Origin: Acidimicrobiaceae bacterium
Lineage (GTDB): Bacteria > Actinomycetota > Acidimicrobiia > Acidimicrobiales > RAAP-2
Assembly (NCBI GenBank): GCA_027306525.1
Contig: DAHUZM010000091.1
Coordinates: 1 to 32,731, forward strand
Direction: 5' to 3'
Length of the DNA: 32,731 bases
Part shown: positions 1-7,598 of the stretch, in pieces
Layout of the letters: every line of letters begins with the position of its first letter
How positions within the stretch are numbered: the stretch's first letter is position 1
Program-made: the position numbers and the translations under genes
Notes under the pieces: generated by a model
Told to the model about the DNA's origin: nothing
The model's database searches: none
Seen by the model: the letters and a program-made list of their open reading frames with translations, nothing else

Positions 1-56
1 AAATGTATAAGTAAGCTGGCGATGAACAAGGTGTCGTGGTAAGAGTATAACAGTTG
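1..56. other. AT-rich left edge, sequence junction
   Basis: These bases are AT-rich and have stop codons in the frame of the following HAD fragment (TAA at 48-50). From position 57 the sequence changes abruptly to high-GC coding DNA that matches the interior of a HAD protein. The first 56 bases therefore do not continue that gene. A mobile-element insertion, a deletion junction or a contig-end artefact could each explain this, and the sequence alone cannot decide. Confidence 0.5.
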
Positions 57-227
57 GACGCGCCGGCCGGGGTCGCCGCCGGGCGAGCCGGCGGTTTCGC
101 CCTGGTGGTCGGGGTGGCCCGCCGGGCGAGCCGGGAGCGGCTGGAAGAAGCGGGCGCCGACGTCGTCGTCGGCCGCCTCACCGAGCTGCTCGTCGAGGGT
201 CGCCCGTTGCCGGGCGCGGGATCGTGA
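57..227 (+). CDS. HAD-superfamily phosphatase/phosphomutase, C-terminal fragment
   Basis: Only the last 56 or so residues are present. They begin DAPAGVAAGRAGGFALVVGV, the motif IV region of beta-phosphoglucomutase-like HAD enzymes (normally EDAxAGVxAGxAGGF), and continue with the usual 'GADVVV..LxELL' ending. HAD enzymes of this type convert sugar phosphates and often sit beside GH65 phosphorylases, processing the sugar 1-phosphate that these release. The TGA stop overlaps the GTG start of the GH65 gene by four bases (GTGA), which implies translational coupling. In M. tuberculosis OtsB1 (Rv2006) the HAD and GH65 parts are one polypeptide; here they are separate genes. The 5' part is missing because homology stops at position 57, so this copy is either truncated in the genome or cut by the end of the assembly. 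Confidence 0.75.
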   Translation, partial: DAPAGVAAGRAGGFALVVGVARRASRERLEEAGADVVVGRLTELLVEGRPLPGAGS

Positions 228-2560
228 TCGGGCACCCGGCCTTCGCGGTCGAGCCGTGGACGCTCACGGAGGTCGCCTTCTCGCCCGAGATCCTGGAGCA
301 GACCGAGACGCTGTTCACGGTGTCCAACGGGTACCTCGGTCTGCGGGGCAACCTCGACGAGGGGGAGCCGGTCGGGCAGCCGGGCACCTACCTGAACGGG
401 TTCTACGAACGGCGCCCGACGGCCTTCGAGCAGGGACCGCCCTCGGCCAGGGTCCCGAGCAACGAGACCACCCTCAACGTGACCGATGGCAAGCTCATCC
501 GCCTGCGGGTGGACGGCGACCCGCTCGACGTGCGATCCGAAGGCGTGCGGCGGCACGTGCGGGTGCTCGACATGGCGGCCGCCGAGCTCGTCCGTGACGT
601 CGAGTGGACCGCCCCGAGCGGCGCAACGGTCGAGATCCGCTCCCGTCGCCTCGTGTCCTTCGCCCTACCTGAGCTGGCCGCGATCTCCTACCGGATCCTC
701 GTGCTCGAAGGCGACGCCGAGATCGAGCTCACCTCGAGCCTGGTGGCCAATGAGAGTGTGCAGGTCCGAGAGGACGACCCCCGCGCCGCCGCACCCCTCT
801 ACGGCCAGGTGCTCTTGCCGCGCGTCGCGACCGCCCGGGGCTCGCGCCTCGTCGCGGGCTACACGACCCGGGCAAGCCGACTGAGCGTCGTCACCGTGGC
901 CGACCACGTCCTCGACGCCGAGGGGGCGGCGTCGGACGCGTTCGAGGAGTCGGGCACGCTCGGCGTCATCTATCGGCTCCGACTGGCGGCCGGCGAAGCG
1001 GTGACGCTCACCAAGTTCCTCTCCTATGCGTGGTCCGCTCGCGGGTCGATCGACGCGCTCGTCGAGGCCGGCCAGGGCGTCGTCGATCGGGCGCTGGCCC
1101 TCGGCTACGACGCCTTGGCCGAGCGCCAGCGCGACTACGCCGACGCCTTTTGGGCACGCACCGACGTCGTCGTCGAGGGGGATCCCGAGGTCCAACAAGG
1201 CGTGCGGTTCGGGCTGTTCCAGCTCCTCCAGGCCACTGCCCACGCAAAGGACCTGGGGGTCGCGGCGAAGGGCCTGACCGGCCAGGGCTACGACGGGCAC
1301 CGCTTCTGGGACTCGGAGACCTTTCTCGTGCCGATCCTCGCCCACAGCACCCCGGCGTGGGCCCGGGACCTGCTCGCCTTCCGCCTGCGCACCCTCGACC
1401 AGGCCCGCGCCCGCGCCCGCTCGCTCGAGCTTCGCGGCGCGCTCTTCGCGTGGCGCACGATCTCGGGGGAGGACGTCTCGTCGTACTTCCCCGAGGGCCT
1501 GGCCGCGTACCATCTCGCCGCCGACATCGCCCATGCGGTCGAGGTGTACGTGGGCTGTAGCGGCGACGAGGAGTTCCTGACCCAGGGCGGCGCAGCCTTG
1601 CTGGTCGAGACGGCGCGGCTCTGGATGGCGCTCGGCCACCGCGACCCCGAGCGCGCCGGGGCCTTTTGCATCGACGAGGTGACGGGACCAGACGAGTACT
1701 CGGCGCTCGTCGACAACAACCTCTACACGAACGTGATGGCGGCGAGGAACCTGGCCGGCGCGGCCGAGGTCGTGGCGCGCCTCGCCCGAACGCGCCCCGA
1801 GGCCCATCGGGCGCTCGTCGAATCGACCGGGCTCGGGCCCGAGGAGGTCGAGGGCTGGGAGCGGGCCGCAGCGGACGTCTATCTCCCCTACGACGAGACG
1901 CGCGGCATCCACGCGCAAGACGATGCGTTCTTGCACCACGCGCCCTTCGACCTCGCCTCGTTCGGGGGCAAGCGGCCGCTCTTGCTCTTCGTGCACCCGC
2001 TCGCGCTCTACGGCCGCCAGGTGGTGAAGCAGGCCGACGTGCTGCTCGCCCTCTGGCTGGCCGGCGATCGGTTCTCCATCGAGGACAAGCGACGCGACTT
2101 CGCCTACTACGAGCCGATCACGGTCCACGATTCCTCGCTCTCGGCAGTCGCCCACGCGGTGGTGGCGGCCGAGATCGGCGACCTCGACACGGCATTCGCC
2201 TATCTCCGGCGCTGTGCGCTGATCGATCTCGACGATCTCGCCGACGACGTGCGCGACGGGGTCCACCTGGCCGGCGCGGCGAGCGGCTGGAGCGCTTTGA
2301 TCGAGGGCCTCGCCGGCTACCGGCCGAGGGGCGAGGTGGCCTCGTTCGCGCCCCGCCTGCCGGCGCCCCTGCGGCGCCTCGCCTTCCCGCTCGCCATCCG
2401 GGGCGCCCGCCTCGAGGTCGAGGTGACCGCCGAGCGGACGCGCTATCGCCTGGTGGGGGAGGGGACGCTCCGCCTCGAGCACCACGGGACCCCGGTCACC
2501 CTCGGGCCGTCGCACCCCGAGGTGGGGCTCCCGACCCTGCCCGCGGGCCCGGGCCCCTGA
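224..2560 (+). CDS. Glycoside hydrolase family 65 disaccharide phosphorylase
   Basis: Predicted cytoplasmic inverting phosphorylase that splits an alpha-linked glucose disaccharide (maltose, trehalose or kojibiose) with phosphate to give beta-glucose 1-phosphate and glucose. The 778 residues match the normal length of the family. The N-terminal beta-sandwich carries 'SNGYLGLRGN'. The (alpha/alpha)6 barrel has GLTGQGYDGHRFWDSETF, the GPDEY motif with the expected general acid Glu at about residue 491, and RQVVKQADVLLAL near the phosphate site. The GTG start lies in a four-base overlap with the HAD gene. The partner gene suggests that glucose 1-phosphate is passed to a mutase or phosphatase. 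Substrate specificity cannot be read from sequence. The HAD/GH65 pair corresponds to Rv2006 (OtsB1), a DosR-regulon gene. Confidence 0.9.
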   Translation: MIGHPAFAVEPWTLTEVAFSPEILEQTETLFTVSNGYLGLRGNLDEGEPVGQPGTYLNGFYERRPTAFEQGPPSARVPSNETTLNVTDGKLIRLRVDGDPLDVRSEGVRRHVRVLDMAAAELVRDVEWTAPSGATVEIRSRRLVSFALPELAAISYRILVLEGDAEIELTSSLVANESVQVREDDPRAAAPLYGQVLLPRVATARGSRLVAGYTTRASRLSVVTVADHVLDAEGAASDAFEESGTLGVIYRLRLAAGEAVTLTKFLSYAWSARGSIDALVEAGQGVVDRALALGYDALAERQRDYADAFWARTDVVVEGDPEVQQGVRFGLFQLLQATAHAKDLGVAAKGLTGQGYDGHRFWDSETFLVPILAHSTPAWARDLLAFRLRTLDQARARARSLELRGALFAWRTISGEDVSSYFPEGLAAYHLAADIAHAVEVYVGCSGDEEFLTQGGAALLVETARLWMALGHRDPERAGAFCIDEVTGPDEYSALVDNNLYTNVMAARNLAGAAEVVARLARTRPEAHRALVESTGLGPEEVEGWERAAADVYLPYDETRGIHAQDDAFLHHAPFDLASFGGKRPLLLFVHPLALYGRQVVKQADVLLALWLAGDRFSIEDKRRDFAYYEPITVHDSSLSAVAHAVVAAEIGDLDTAFAYLRRCALIDLDDLADDVRDGVHLAGAASGWSALIEGLAGYRPRGEVASFAPRLPAPLRRLAFPLAIRGARLEVEVTAERTRYRLVGEGTLRLEHHGTPVTLGPSHPEVGLPTLPAGPGP

Positions 2561-2585
2561 GCCGTCCCCGTCCTCGGTCGGCCCG

Positions 2586-4088
2586 TCAGTGCCGGCCGAG
2601 CAGCTCGTCGAGGCGAGCGTGCACCTGTCCCGGAGCGGCGTCGGTGTCGAGCACCGCGGCGTCGGGCCAGGGCGCGCTTCGCTCGGCCATGGCGCGCGCC
2701 ACCGACGCGTCGGCGTCCGACGCGTCGCCGCCCGCCGCCGCGCGCGAGGCGAGGCGCGACTCGGCGACCTCGGCCGGGGCGATGCAGCGGAGCTCGTCGA
2801 GGTCGGCCGATGCTTCGGCGGCCAGGTGCCGGGCGGCGGCACGCCAGGCGGGGTCCGAGAAGCTCGCGTCGAGGACCACGCTCGCGCCCATGGCGAGCTC
2901 GGCCCGGGCCCGCTCGAGCATCGCCCGGTAGGTGGCCTCGGTGCGCTCGGGCGCGTAGAGATCGAGCCCGAATCCCGCTGGCCGGGGCCGGGCGGGGTCG
3001 AGGCCGGCCAGCTCCTTGCGGACGATGTCGGAGCGCACGACGGTGGCAGCGAGCCGGTCGGCGACCCAGCCGGCCACCGTGGTCTTGCCCGTGCCCGGCA
3101 ACCCGCCCACGACCACGAGCCTGATGCGACCGGCCTCGAGGTGGGCCGCGCACAGCGCGAGCAGCCGGCGGGCGAGCGCTGCGGACCCCTCGTCACCCTG
3201 GGCGAAGCGTAGGCCCGCCACGAGCGCCCGCACCTGGGCGCGATAGGCGACGTAGTGATGGGCGAGCGAGGGGGGCCAGCGGTCGCCCGACGCGCGCCCG
3301 TACGCAGCGAGCAGCGAGGTGGCGAGGTCCCCCCGACCGAGCCGTTCGAGGTCCATGGCGAGCGAGCAGACGTCGCCCAGGGCGTCGCCATAGCGCAGGT
3401 CGTCGTCGAACTCGAGGCAGTCGAGCACCCTCGGCCCGTCCTCGAGCAAGAACACGTCGTCGGCCAGGAGGTCGCCGTGGCCGTCGCACGCCCGCCCGGC
3501 GGCGATCCGGGCCGAGAAGAGGAGATGGCGCCCCTCCAGGTATCGAGACGCCCGCTCGAGGTTCCCCGCCGCGACCGTGGGGTCGAAGAGCGCTCCGAGG
3601 AGGGGTGCCATCTCGGCCGCGTTGGCGCGCCATCGCCCGAGGACCGACTCGGCCCCGGCCAGCTGGTCGCGGACCGCGACGCGTGCCGCGGCGGCGTGGA
3701 AACGGGCCAGCACCTCGGCCAGCCGCCCGACCTCGGCGCCGAGCTCGCGCCCGGACGCCGCCAACTGGCTGAGCGCGCTCGCCGCGTCGAGCCGCCGCAT
3801 GGCGACGAAGGGCTCCCACGGCGCACCGTCGGGGCCCCGCAGCTCGCCCACGCCGAGATAGACGTCGGGGGCGAGCCGGGCGTTGAGCTCGACCTCGCGG
3901 CGGCACGCGGCGCGCCTTGCCTCGATCGTCGTGAAGTCCAAGAACCCGTAGCGCACCGGCTTCTTCACCTTGAACGCCCGCTCGCCCAAGAAGAAGACCG
4001 CGCCCGTGTGGGTCTCGATCGACGACGCGAAGGGCGCAGGGCCGGCCCTCCTCGGGCCGCGCTCGTGGTGGACGTGCTCAGCGCTCAT
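2586..4088 (-). CDS. Bifunctional APH-like kinase / P-loop ATP-binding protein (Rv2004c-like)
   Basis: A 500-residue two-domain protein. Residues 1-300 form an aminoglycoside-phosphotransferase-like kinase fold with a catalytic HGD at 204-206 and a metal-binding 'LEFDDDLRYGD' segment near 225-234. Residues 320-500 form an AAA_33/zeta-toxin-like P-loop kinase domain with Walker A GLPGTGKTT near 329-337 and a following 'VRSDIVRKEL' segment typical of small-molecule kinases. The substrate is unknown. M. tuberculosis Rv2004c has the same domain order and almost the same length and belongs to the DosR regulon; that comparison is from memory of the family. The gene is convergent with the GH65 gene (25 bp apart) and divergent from the small gene at 4217. 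A GGGAC-N4-GACCC palindrome sits between the divergent starts. Confidence 0.88.
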   Translation of the reverse strand: MSAEHVHHERGPRRAGPAPFASSIETHTGAVFFLGERAFKVKKPVRYGFLDFTTIEARRAACRREVELNARLAPDVYLGVGELRGPDGAPWEPFVAMRRLDAASALSQLAASGRELGAEVGRLAEVLARFHAAAARVAVRDQLAGAESVLGRWRANAAEMAPLLGALFDPTVAAGNLERASRYLEGRHLLFSARIAAGRACDGHGDLLADDVFLLEDGPRVLDCLEFDDDLRYGDALGDVCSLAMDLERLGRGDLATSLLAAYGRASGDRWPPSLAHHYVAYRAQVRALVAGLRFAQGDEGSAALARRLLALCAAHLEAGRIRLVVVGGLPGTGKTTVAGWVADRLAATVVRSDIVRKELAGLDPARPRPAGFGLDLYAPERTEATYRAMLERARAELAMGASVVLDASFSDPAWRAAARHLAAEASADLDELRCIAPAEVAESRLASRAAAGGDASDADASVARAMAERSAPWPDAAVLDTDAAPGQVHARLDELLGRH

Positions 4089-4149
4089 GTGCCCTCGTCG
4101 AGGCGCCGGCTAGCGCCGGTCCCCGGGCCGCGCTCGGAGCTGCGACAAC

Positions 4150-4163
4150 GGGACGTTGGACCC
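4150..4163. promoter_or_regulatory. DosR-like palindromic box 1
   Basis: GGGACGTTGGACCC matches the core GGGAC-N4-GTCCC of the mycobacterial DosR box at 9 of 10 positions. It lies between the divergent starts at 4088 (-) and 4217 (+), about 61 and 53 bases from them. Function is inferred from similarity and position. Confidence 0.45.
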
Positions 4164-4216
4164 TGTCTCGCGCACGGTGGCGAGCGTACGGTCTTTGAAA
4201 GGAGGAGGTGACCGTC

Positions 4217-4444
4217 ATGGACAAGGGGCAGATGCTGGCCGAGGTCGTGAGGGCATGGGTGGGCATCGAGCTGCCCGGCGAGTACAGCGCCGCCGATCGC
4301 GCCGGGCGCATCGCGGAGGCCGCCTACCTGGACGGGGCCTCGATCGAAGAAGCGTGCCGCAGCGCCATGGGATTCGTCGGCAGCTGGACTCGTCACCCCG
4401 CACATTGGAAGGCAGGAATCGATGCGTTGGCCGTGGCGTCGTGA
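4217..4444 (+). CDS. Small hypothetical protein, 75 aa
   Basis: Not recognised. The ATG at 4217 follows AAAGGAGGAGG (4198-4208) by eight bases, a very strong ribosome binding site; an in-frame GTG at 4208 overlaps that site and is not a likely start. The product begins MDKGQMLAEVVRAWVGIELP and is a soluble, mostly helical, acidic protein with the segment 'AGRIAEAAYLDGASIEEACRSAMGF'. It has no membrane segment or cysteine motif. The 3' end overlaps the next gene by 23 bases, so the two are probably co-translated. The DosR-like box at 4150 lies directly upstream, which makes it a candidate stress-induced small protein. Confidence 0.7.
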   Translation: MDKGQMLAEVVRAWVGIELPGEYSAADRAGRIAEAAYLDGASIEEACRSAMGFVGSWTRHPAHWKAGIDALAVAS

Positions 4445-4886
4445 GGAGGTCCCGGACCGCTCCCCCCAAGAGGCGGTCCGGAGGTTCGAGCTGCTTCTGC
4501 CGTTCAGCTCGCTGAGCGGCAACCGGCTGGTCACCGAGTGCGAGGCCTTCCTCGCCGGGCGGCTCGCCGACGGCGCCGAGGTCGTGGTGCCGGTGTGGAC
4601 CTGGACGAACCTGTTGGCGCACGGGAGCGAGGAGGACCTGGCCCGGGAGAGCCTGGAGGGCTCCGGAGACGACTGGCGCAAGGCGAGGGCGTACCTGGCG
4701 TCGAGCCTGCTGGCGCTCGCCTCGACCAACGGCCCGCTCGAGGAGATCCAACAACGCGTGCTCGTGCCCCTCGAGCTCGATCTGGCCGCCCGGCCGGAGG
4801 TGGCGGCGTGGGAGCCCCGTGGTTGGGCGTCGGCCGTCGAGCACGCGCTCGAGTCCTACCGGCGCCAGTGCCGGCGCTCGGCCTAG
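4422..4886 (+). CDS. Hypothetical protein, 154 aa
   Basis: Not recognised. The start at 4422 has AGGA four bases upstream and lies inside the end of the preceding small gene (23-base overlap), indicating one transcript. The protein begins MRWPWRREEVPDRSPQEA and is rich in acidic and aromatic residues. It has a helical middle part ('DDWRKARAYLASSLLALAS') and no clear signal peptide, metal-binding or nucleotide-binding motif. The overlap with the gene at 4217 suggests that the two proteins act together. High-GC codon use and the coupling support a real gene, although frame preference is the only other evidence. Confidence 0.6.
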   Translation: MRWPWRREEVPDRSPQEAVRRFELLLPFSSLSGNRLVTECEAFLAGRLADGAEVVVPVWTWTNLLAHGSEEDLARESLEGSGDDWRKARAYLASSLLALASTNGPLEEIQQRVLVPLELDLAARPEVAAWEPRGWASAVEHALESYRRQCRRSA

Positions 4887-5107
4887 CGATCACCACGCTG
4901 CGCTGCGAGCCACTCCCGGCGCGTGCTCCTCGGGTTGGGCGCCCGCCGCTCCGGGTCTCGCCCGGCTCGGCCGGTCCCGCACCTCGCGGTTTGGGACCCA
5001 AGTCCCTGGTGGGTGCCGGTGGTCGCGGCGCATGCTCTCTTCGACGAACCACGGTGGTCGTCAGCGCTGCGGGCATGGAACGCAGCCTCGATGAAATGGA
5101 AGCTGCC

Positions 5108-5422
5108 ATGCGCATGATCCTCATTGCCACGACGGGGGGAGTGGGAGTCCTCCTGTGCATCCTCGCCGTCTTCGAGGTGCGCGTCCGGCGCACCAGGCAG
5201 GCCGTGGTTCCCGTCGAGATCGAGCAGCACCACACGTCGGTCCGCATCCTGCGCACCGAGGAGGAGCTGGGCGACGCCCTCCGGCGCGCCGCGCGCTCCG
5301 AGCAGGACGCGGCCGAGGCCTACCGCCACCGTGTGGCGCGCTATGAGTCGATGCTCCGTCCCCTCGGGGCCGCCGGACCGAGGGCGCTCGACGAGGACAC
5401 CGAGCATCCGCTGTCGGCCTGA
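5108..5422 (+). CDS. Small single-pass membrane protein, about 104 aa
   Basis: The product begins MRMILIATTGGVGVLLCILAV, a single N-terminal hydrophobic anchor, followed by a basic stretch (RVRRTRQAV) and a hydrophilic, helix-prone tail ('EEELGDALRRAARSEQDAAEAYRHRVARYESML') with coiled-coil character. The positive-inside rule suggests a cytoplasmic tail. The start is uncertain: the ATG at 5108 has GGAAG at 5 bases, while in-frame ATGs at 5075 and 5096 have weaker upstream sites. It follows the 4217/4422 pair after a gap of about 220 bases in which I see no other gene. No family is recognised. It is convergent with the DUF47 gene, only 21 bases away. Confidence 0.55.
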   Translation: MRMILIATTGGVGVLLCILAVFEVRVRRTRQAVVPVEIEQHHTSVRILRTEEELGDALRRAARSEQDAAEAYRHRVARYESMLRPLGAAGPRALDEDTEHPLSA

Positions 5423-5443
5423 GCCTCCCGCGCCGGCGCCGCG

Positions 5444-6073
5444 CTACCCCCGCTTCACGACCGCGTACCAGACCCGGTCGGCCACGTGCTCGATGGCGTC
5501 CCCGATGCGCGCCGCGCGCCGGTAGAGCTCGCGCTTTCCGGCCACCTCGCTCAGGTCGTGGCACGAGACGAGTGCCGCCATGGCGCTTCGGTACACCCGC
5601 TCGATGGCCCGTTGCTTCCTGATGGCCTCGTCTGCGGCGGCCGTGGCGCGGTCGGGGTCCTTCTCCAAGAGGGGGAAGGACCGGACGAGGCACTCGACGC
5701 CGCCGAGTGCGAGCCGCGCCATCTGGAGGATCGGCTCGTCGGGGGCCATCTCGAGGACCTCGGCCTCCCGCACGAGGTCCTTGGCCTGGTTCATGACCCG
5801 GTCCAGACGCTCCGACAAGGAGAACAGGTCCTCGGGCTCGACCGGGGTGACGAACGCGCGGCGCAGGGCGGCCGCAGCGGCACGGCGCGCCTCGTCGGCC
5901 GCGTGCTCCTCTGCCCGGACCTCCTCGCCCGCAACTGGGTCCCCCGACGCCCAGCGCACGAACGCCGCCATCCCGGCGACCGTGTGCCGGCCCTGGTCGA
6001 CCAGGAGCTCGAGCACCGGTGGGATCCCCGGGAGGAACCACGACCGGAGGGCGCCGAGGCCGAGCTTCTTCAC
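5444..6073 (-). CDS. DUF47 / PhoU-like phosphate transport accessory protein
   Basis: A 209-residue all-helical protein of the DUF47 family (Pfam PhoU_div). It begins VKKLGLGALRSWFLPG and contains 'LSERLDRVMNQAKDLVREAEVL' and 'KRELYRRAARIGDAIEHVADRVWYAVVKRG', the typical three-helix repeats with a basic C-terminus. DUF47 proteins are the regular partners of PiT permeases and are thought to regulate phosphate uptake. I chose the GTG at 6073 because it overlaps the TGA of the PiT gene by four bases (GTGA) and has GGAGGG just upstream. The open frame extends 32 codons further, but that extension lies inside the PiT coding region and has no family character. Confidence 0.88.
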   Translation of the reverse strand: MKKLGLGALRSWFLPGIPPVLELLVDQGRHTVAGMAAFVRWASGDPVAGEEVRAEEHAADEARRAAAAALRRAFVTPVEPEDLFSLSERLDRVMNQAKDLVREAEVLEMAPDEPILQMARLALGGVECLVRSFPLLEKDPDRATAAADEAIRKQRAIERVYRSAMAALVSCHDLSEVAGKRELYRRAARIGDAIEHVADRVWYAVVKRG

Positions 6074-7065
6074 AGCGCCCTCCAGAGGACCAATGCGCAG
6101 GCGCCGAGCCCGGCGCTCACCGGGAGGGTCACCAGCCAGGCGACGCCGATCTGCCGCACGACGCGCCACCGTACGTGACGCCAGCGCTCGCCCGCCCCGA
6201 CGCCGACCACCGCCGGGGCCACCACGTCGGTGGTGCTGAGCGGTGCGCCGACGAGCGAGCCGGCCAGGACGATGAGCGACGCCGAGCCCTGGCTCACGAG
6301 GCCGTCGAGCGAGCGGAGGGGGAAGATGCCCCGGCCGAGGGTCCGGACGACCCGCCAGCCGCCGAGCGAGGTGCCGATCGTGAGTGCCCCCGCCCCGGTC
6401 AGCTGCACCCAGAAGGGCACCGAGAGATGTCCGAGGTGCCCGGTCGCCACCAGCGCGAGCGCGAGCAGCCCCATGGTCTTCTGGGCATCGTTCGAGCCGT
6501 GGGCGAGCGCGAGGGACGCGGTCGTGAGGACCTCCCCGCGGCGGATCGGGCCGAGCAGCGACCGGCTGGCCTCCCGCAGCCCGTGGCGCGCCGCCCGGAT
6601 GCCCATGAACGCGAGCGGCATGGCCACCGCGCTCGAGAGGCCCAGCCAGACGAGCGAGCCCACCACGCCGACCGGGCGCAGGCCGTGCAGGCCGCCCCAG
6701 TGCACGGCAGCGGCGCCATGGTCGGCGAGCGCGGCGCCGGTGAGCGCACCGACGAGGCAGTGCCCCGAGCTGCAGGGCAACCCGAGCCCGAGGGTGAACA
6801 GGTTCCAGATGAGCGCGCCGAGGACCGCCGCCCCGAGCACCACCATTGTGTCGGCGTGGGGGACGGCGATGATCCCGGCGACCGTCGTGGCCACCGCGGT
6901 GCCGACGACGAGGGCACCGATCACGTGGAAGGCCGCCGCCAGGCCGATCGCCTGGCCCGGCCGCAGCGCCTTGGTCACCACCGGTGCCGCGACGGCGTTG
7001 CCGGCGTCGTGCAGACCGTTGGCGAGCCCGAAGCCGATCGAGAGGATCACCACTGCGGCGAGCAT
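6070..7065 (-). CDS. Inorganic phosphate transporter, PiT family
   Basis: A 331-residue multi-pass inner-membrane permease expected to take up phosphate with H+ or Na+. Both halves carry the PiT signature: 'FGLANGLHDAGNAVAAPVVT' at the N-terminus (GxANDxxNAxA-like) and 'LALAHGSNDAQKTMGLLALA' in the second half. There are about ten hydrophobic segments, and 'PCSSGHCLVGALTG' fits the conserved loop. The ATG at 7065 was chosen because a purine-rich site (AGGGGGG) precedes it and the product then begins directly at the first transmembrane segment. The upstream open frame is arginine-rich non-coding sequence. It is the first gene of a coupled pair with DUF47 and is divergent from hsp20. Confidence 0.92.
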   Translation of the reverse strand: MLAAVVILSIGFGLANGLHDAGNAVAAPVVTKALRPGQAIGLAAAFHVIGALVVGTAVATTVAGIIAVPHADTMVVLGAAVLGALIWNLFTLGLGLPCSSGHCLVGALTGAALADHGAAAVHWGGLHGLRPVGVVGSLVWLGLSSAVAMPLAFMGIRAARHGLREASRSLLGPIRRGEVLTTASLALAHGSNDAQKTMGLLALALVATGHLGHLSVPFWVQLTGAGALTIGTSLGGWRVVRTLGRGIFPLRSLDGLVSQGSASLIVLAGSLVGAPLSTTDVVAPAVVGVGAGERWRHVRWRVVRQIGVAWLVTLPVSAGLGACALVLWRAL

Positions 7066-7083
7066 CTCGCCCCCCCTCGCACT

Positions 7084-7097
7084 GTGACCTTCTCCTC
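7084..7097. promoter_or_regulatory. DosR-like box 2 (hsp20/PiT divergent promoter)
   Basis: GTGACCTTCTCCTC matches only 6 of 10 core positions of GGGAC-N4-GTCCC. Its reverse complement, GAGGAGAAGGTCAC, differs at one of 14 bases from the box at 15693 upstream of DUF1918. It lies 81 bases before the hsp20 ATG. Repetition upstream of two unrelated genes supports a shared regulator. Confidence 0.4.
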
Positions 7098-7134
7098 TGG
7101 TGCGCCGCCTACGTCGATTCGAAGATGGGCGTAG

Positions 7135-7158
7135 GGGTGTCGAGCGCCCTCGACGCCC
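7135..7158 (+). promoter_or_regulatory. Hairpin in the hsp20 leader
   Basis: GGGTGTCGAG and CTCGACGCCC form a ten-base-pair stem with one T-G wobble around the loop CGCC. It ends 10 bases before the Shine-Dalgarno GGAGGT (7169-7174). It does not resemble CIRCE or HAIR. It could be an operator or an mRNA structure that modulates translation of the heat-shock protein. Confidence 0.4.
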
Positions 7159-7178
7159 GGTGAGGAACGGAGGTAACC

Positions 7179-7598
7179 ATGGCATTGACGAAGTGGGACC
7201 GCTTCGGGGCTGAGCTTCCCGAGCGGTGGCGCCGGTGGCTCTACCTCGATGAGGAGCCCGAAGGATGGCTGCGCGTCGAGGAGGAGCGGGAGGACGGCAA
7301 CCTCGTGATCCGTGCCGAGATGCCGGGCATCGACCCGGACAAGGACCTCGACGTGTCGGTGAGCGACCACACGCTGCGGATCTCGGCCAAGCGCGAGGAG
7401 CGCACGGAGGACAAGAAGAAGGACAGCTACCGCTCGGAGTTCCGCTACGGCGAGTTCCAGCGGAGCGTTCCCTTGCCCGCCGGTGTCGACCAGAGCTCGG
7501 TCAAGGCCGAGTACAAGGACGGGATCTTGGAGGTCACGGTGCCCTGGCCGGCCGAGCACGAGCCCGGCGCGACCAAGGTGCCCATCGCTCGGGGCTGA
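7179..7598 (+). CDS. Small heat shock protein, Hsp20/alpha-crystallin family
   Basis: A 139-residue ATP-independent holdase chaperone that should form cytoplasmic oligomers and keep unfolded proteins soluble. The alpha-crystallin domain covers about residues 30-130: 'LVIRAEMPGIDPDKDLDVSV', 'LRISAKREER', 'SEFRYGEFQRSVPLPAGVD' and the terminal 'AEYKDGILEVTVP' (the conserved GIL motif). A short C-terminal tail with 'TKVPIARG' carries an I/V-P-I-like oligomerisation element. The ATG has a good site, GGAGGT, five bases upstream. The family member best known from dormancy is M. tuberculosis HspX (Rv2031c). The gene has its own leader with a hairpin and a possible regulatory box, and it is divergent from the PiT operon. 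Confidence 0.95.
   Translation: MALTKWDRFGAELPERWRRWLYLDEEPEGWLRVEEEREDGNLVIRAEMPGIDPDKDLDVSVSDHTLRISAKREERTEDKKKDSYRSEFRYGEFQRSVPLPAGVDQSSVKAEYKDGILEVTVPWPAEHEPGATKVPIARG

Noticed and set aside
665-3826. Very long minus-strand open frame (over 1000 codons)
   Set aside because: It runs antisense through GH65 and in a shifted frame through the kinase gene. Its translation is low-complexity, rich in Arg, Ala, Glu and Gly, and has no domain; it is a shadow of high-GC codon bias.
7081-7178. CIRCE or HAIR heat-shock operator before hsp20
   Set aside because: Neither the TTAGCACTC-N9-GAGTGCTAA nor the CTTGAGT-N7-ACTCAAG pattern is present; only an unrelated hairpin is seen.
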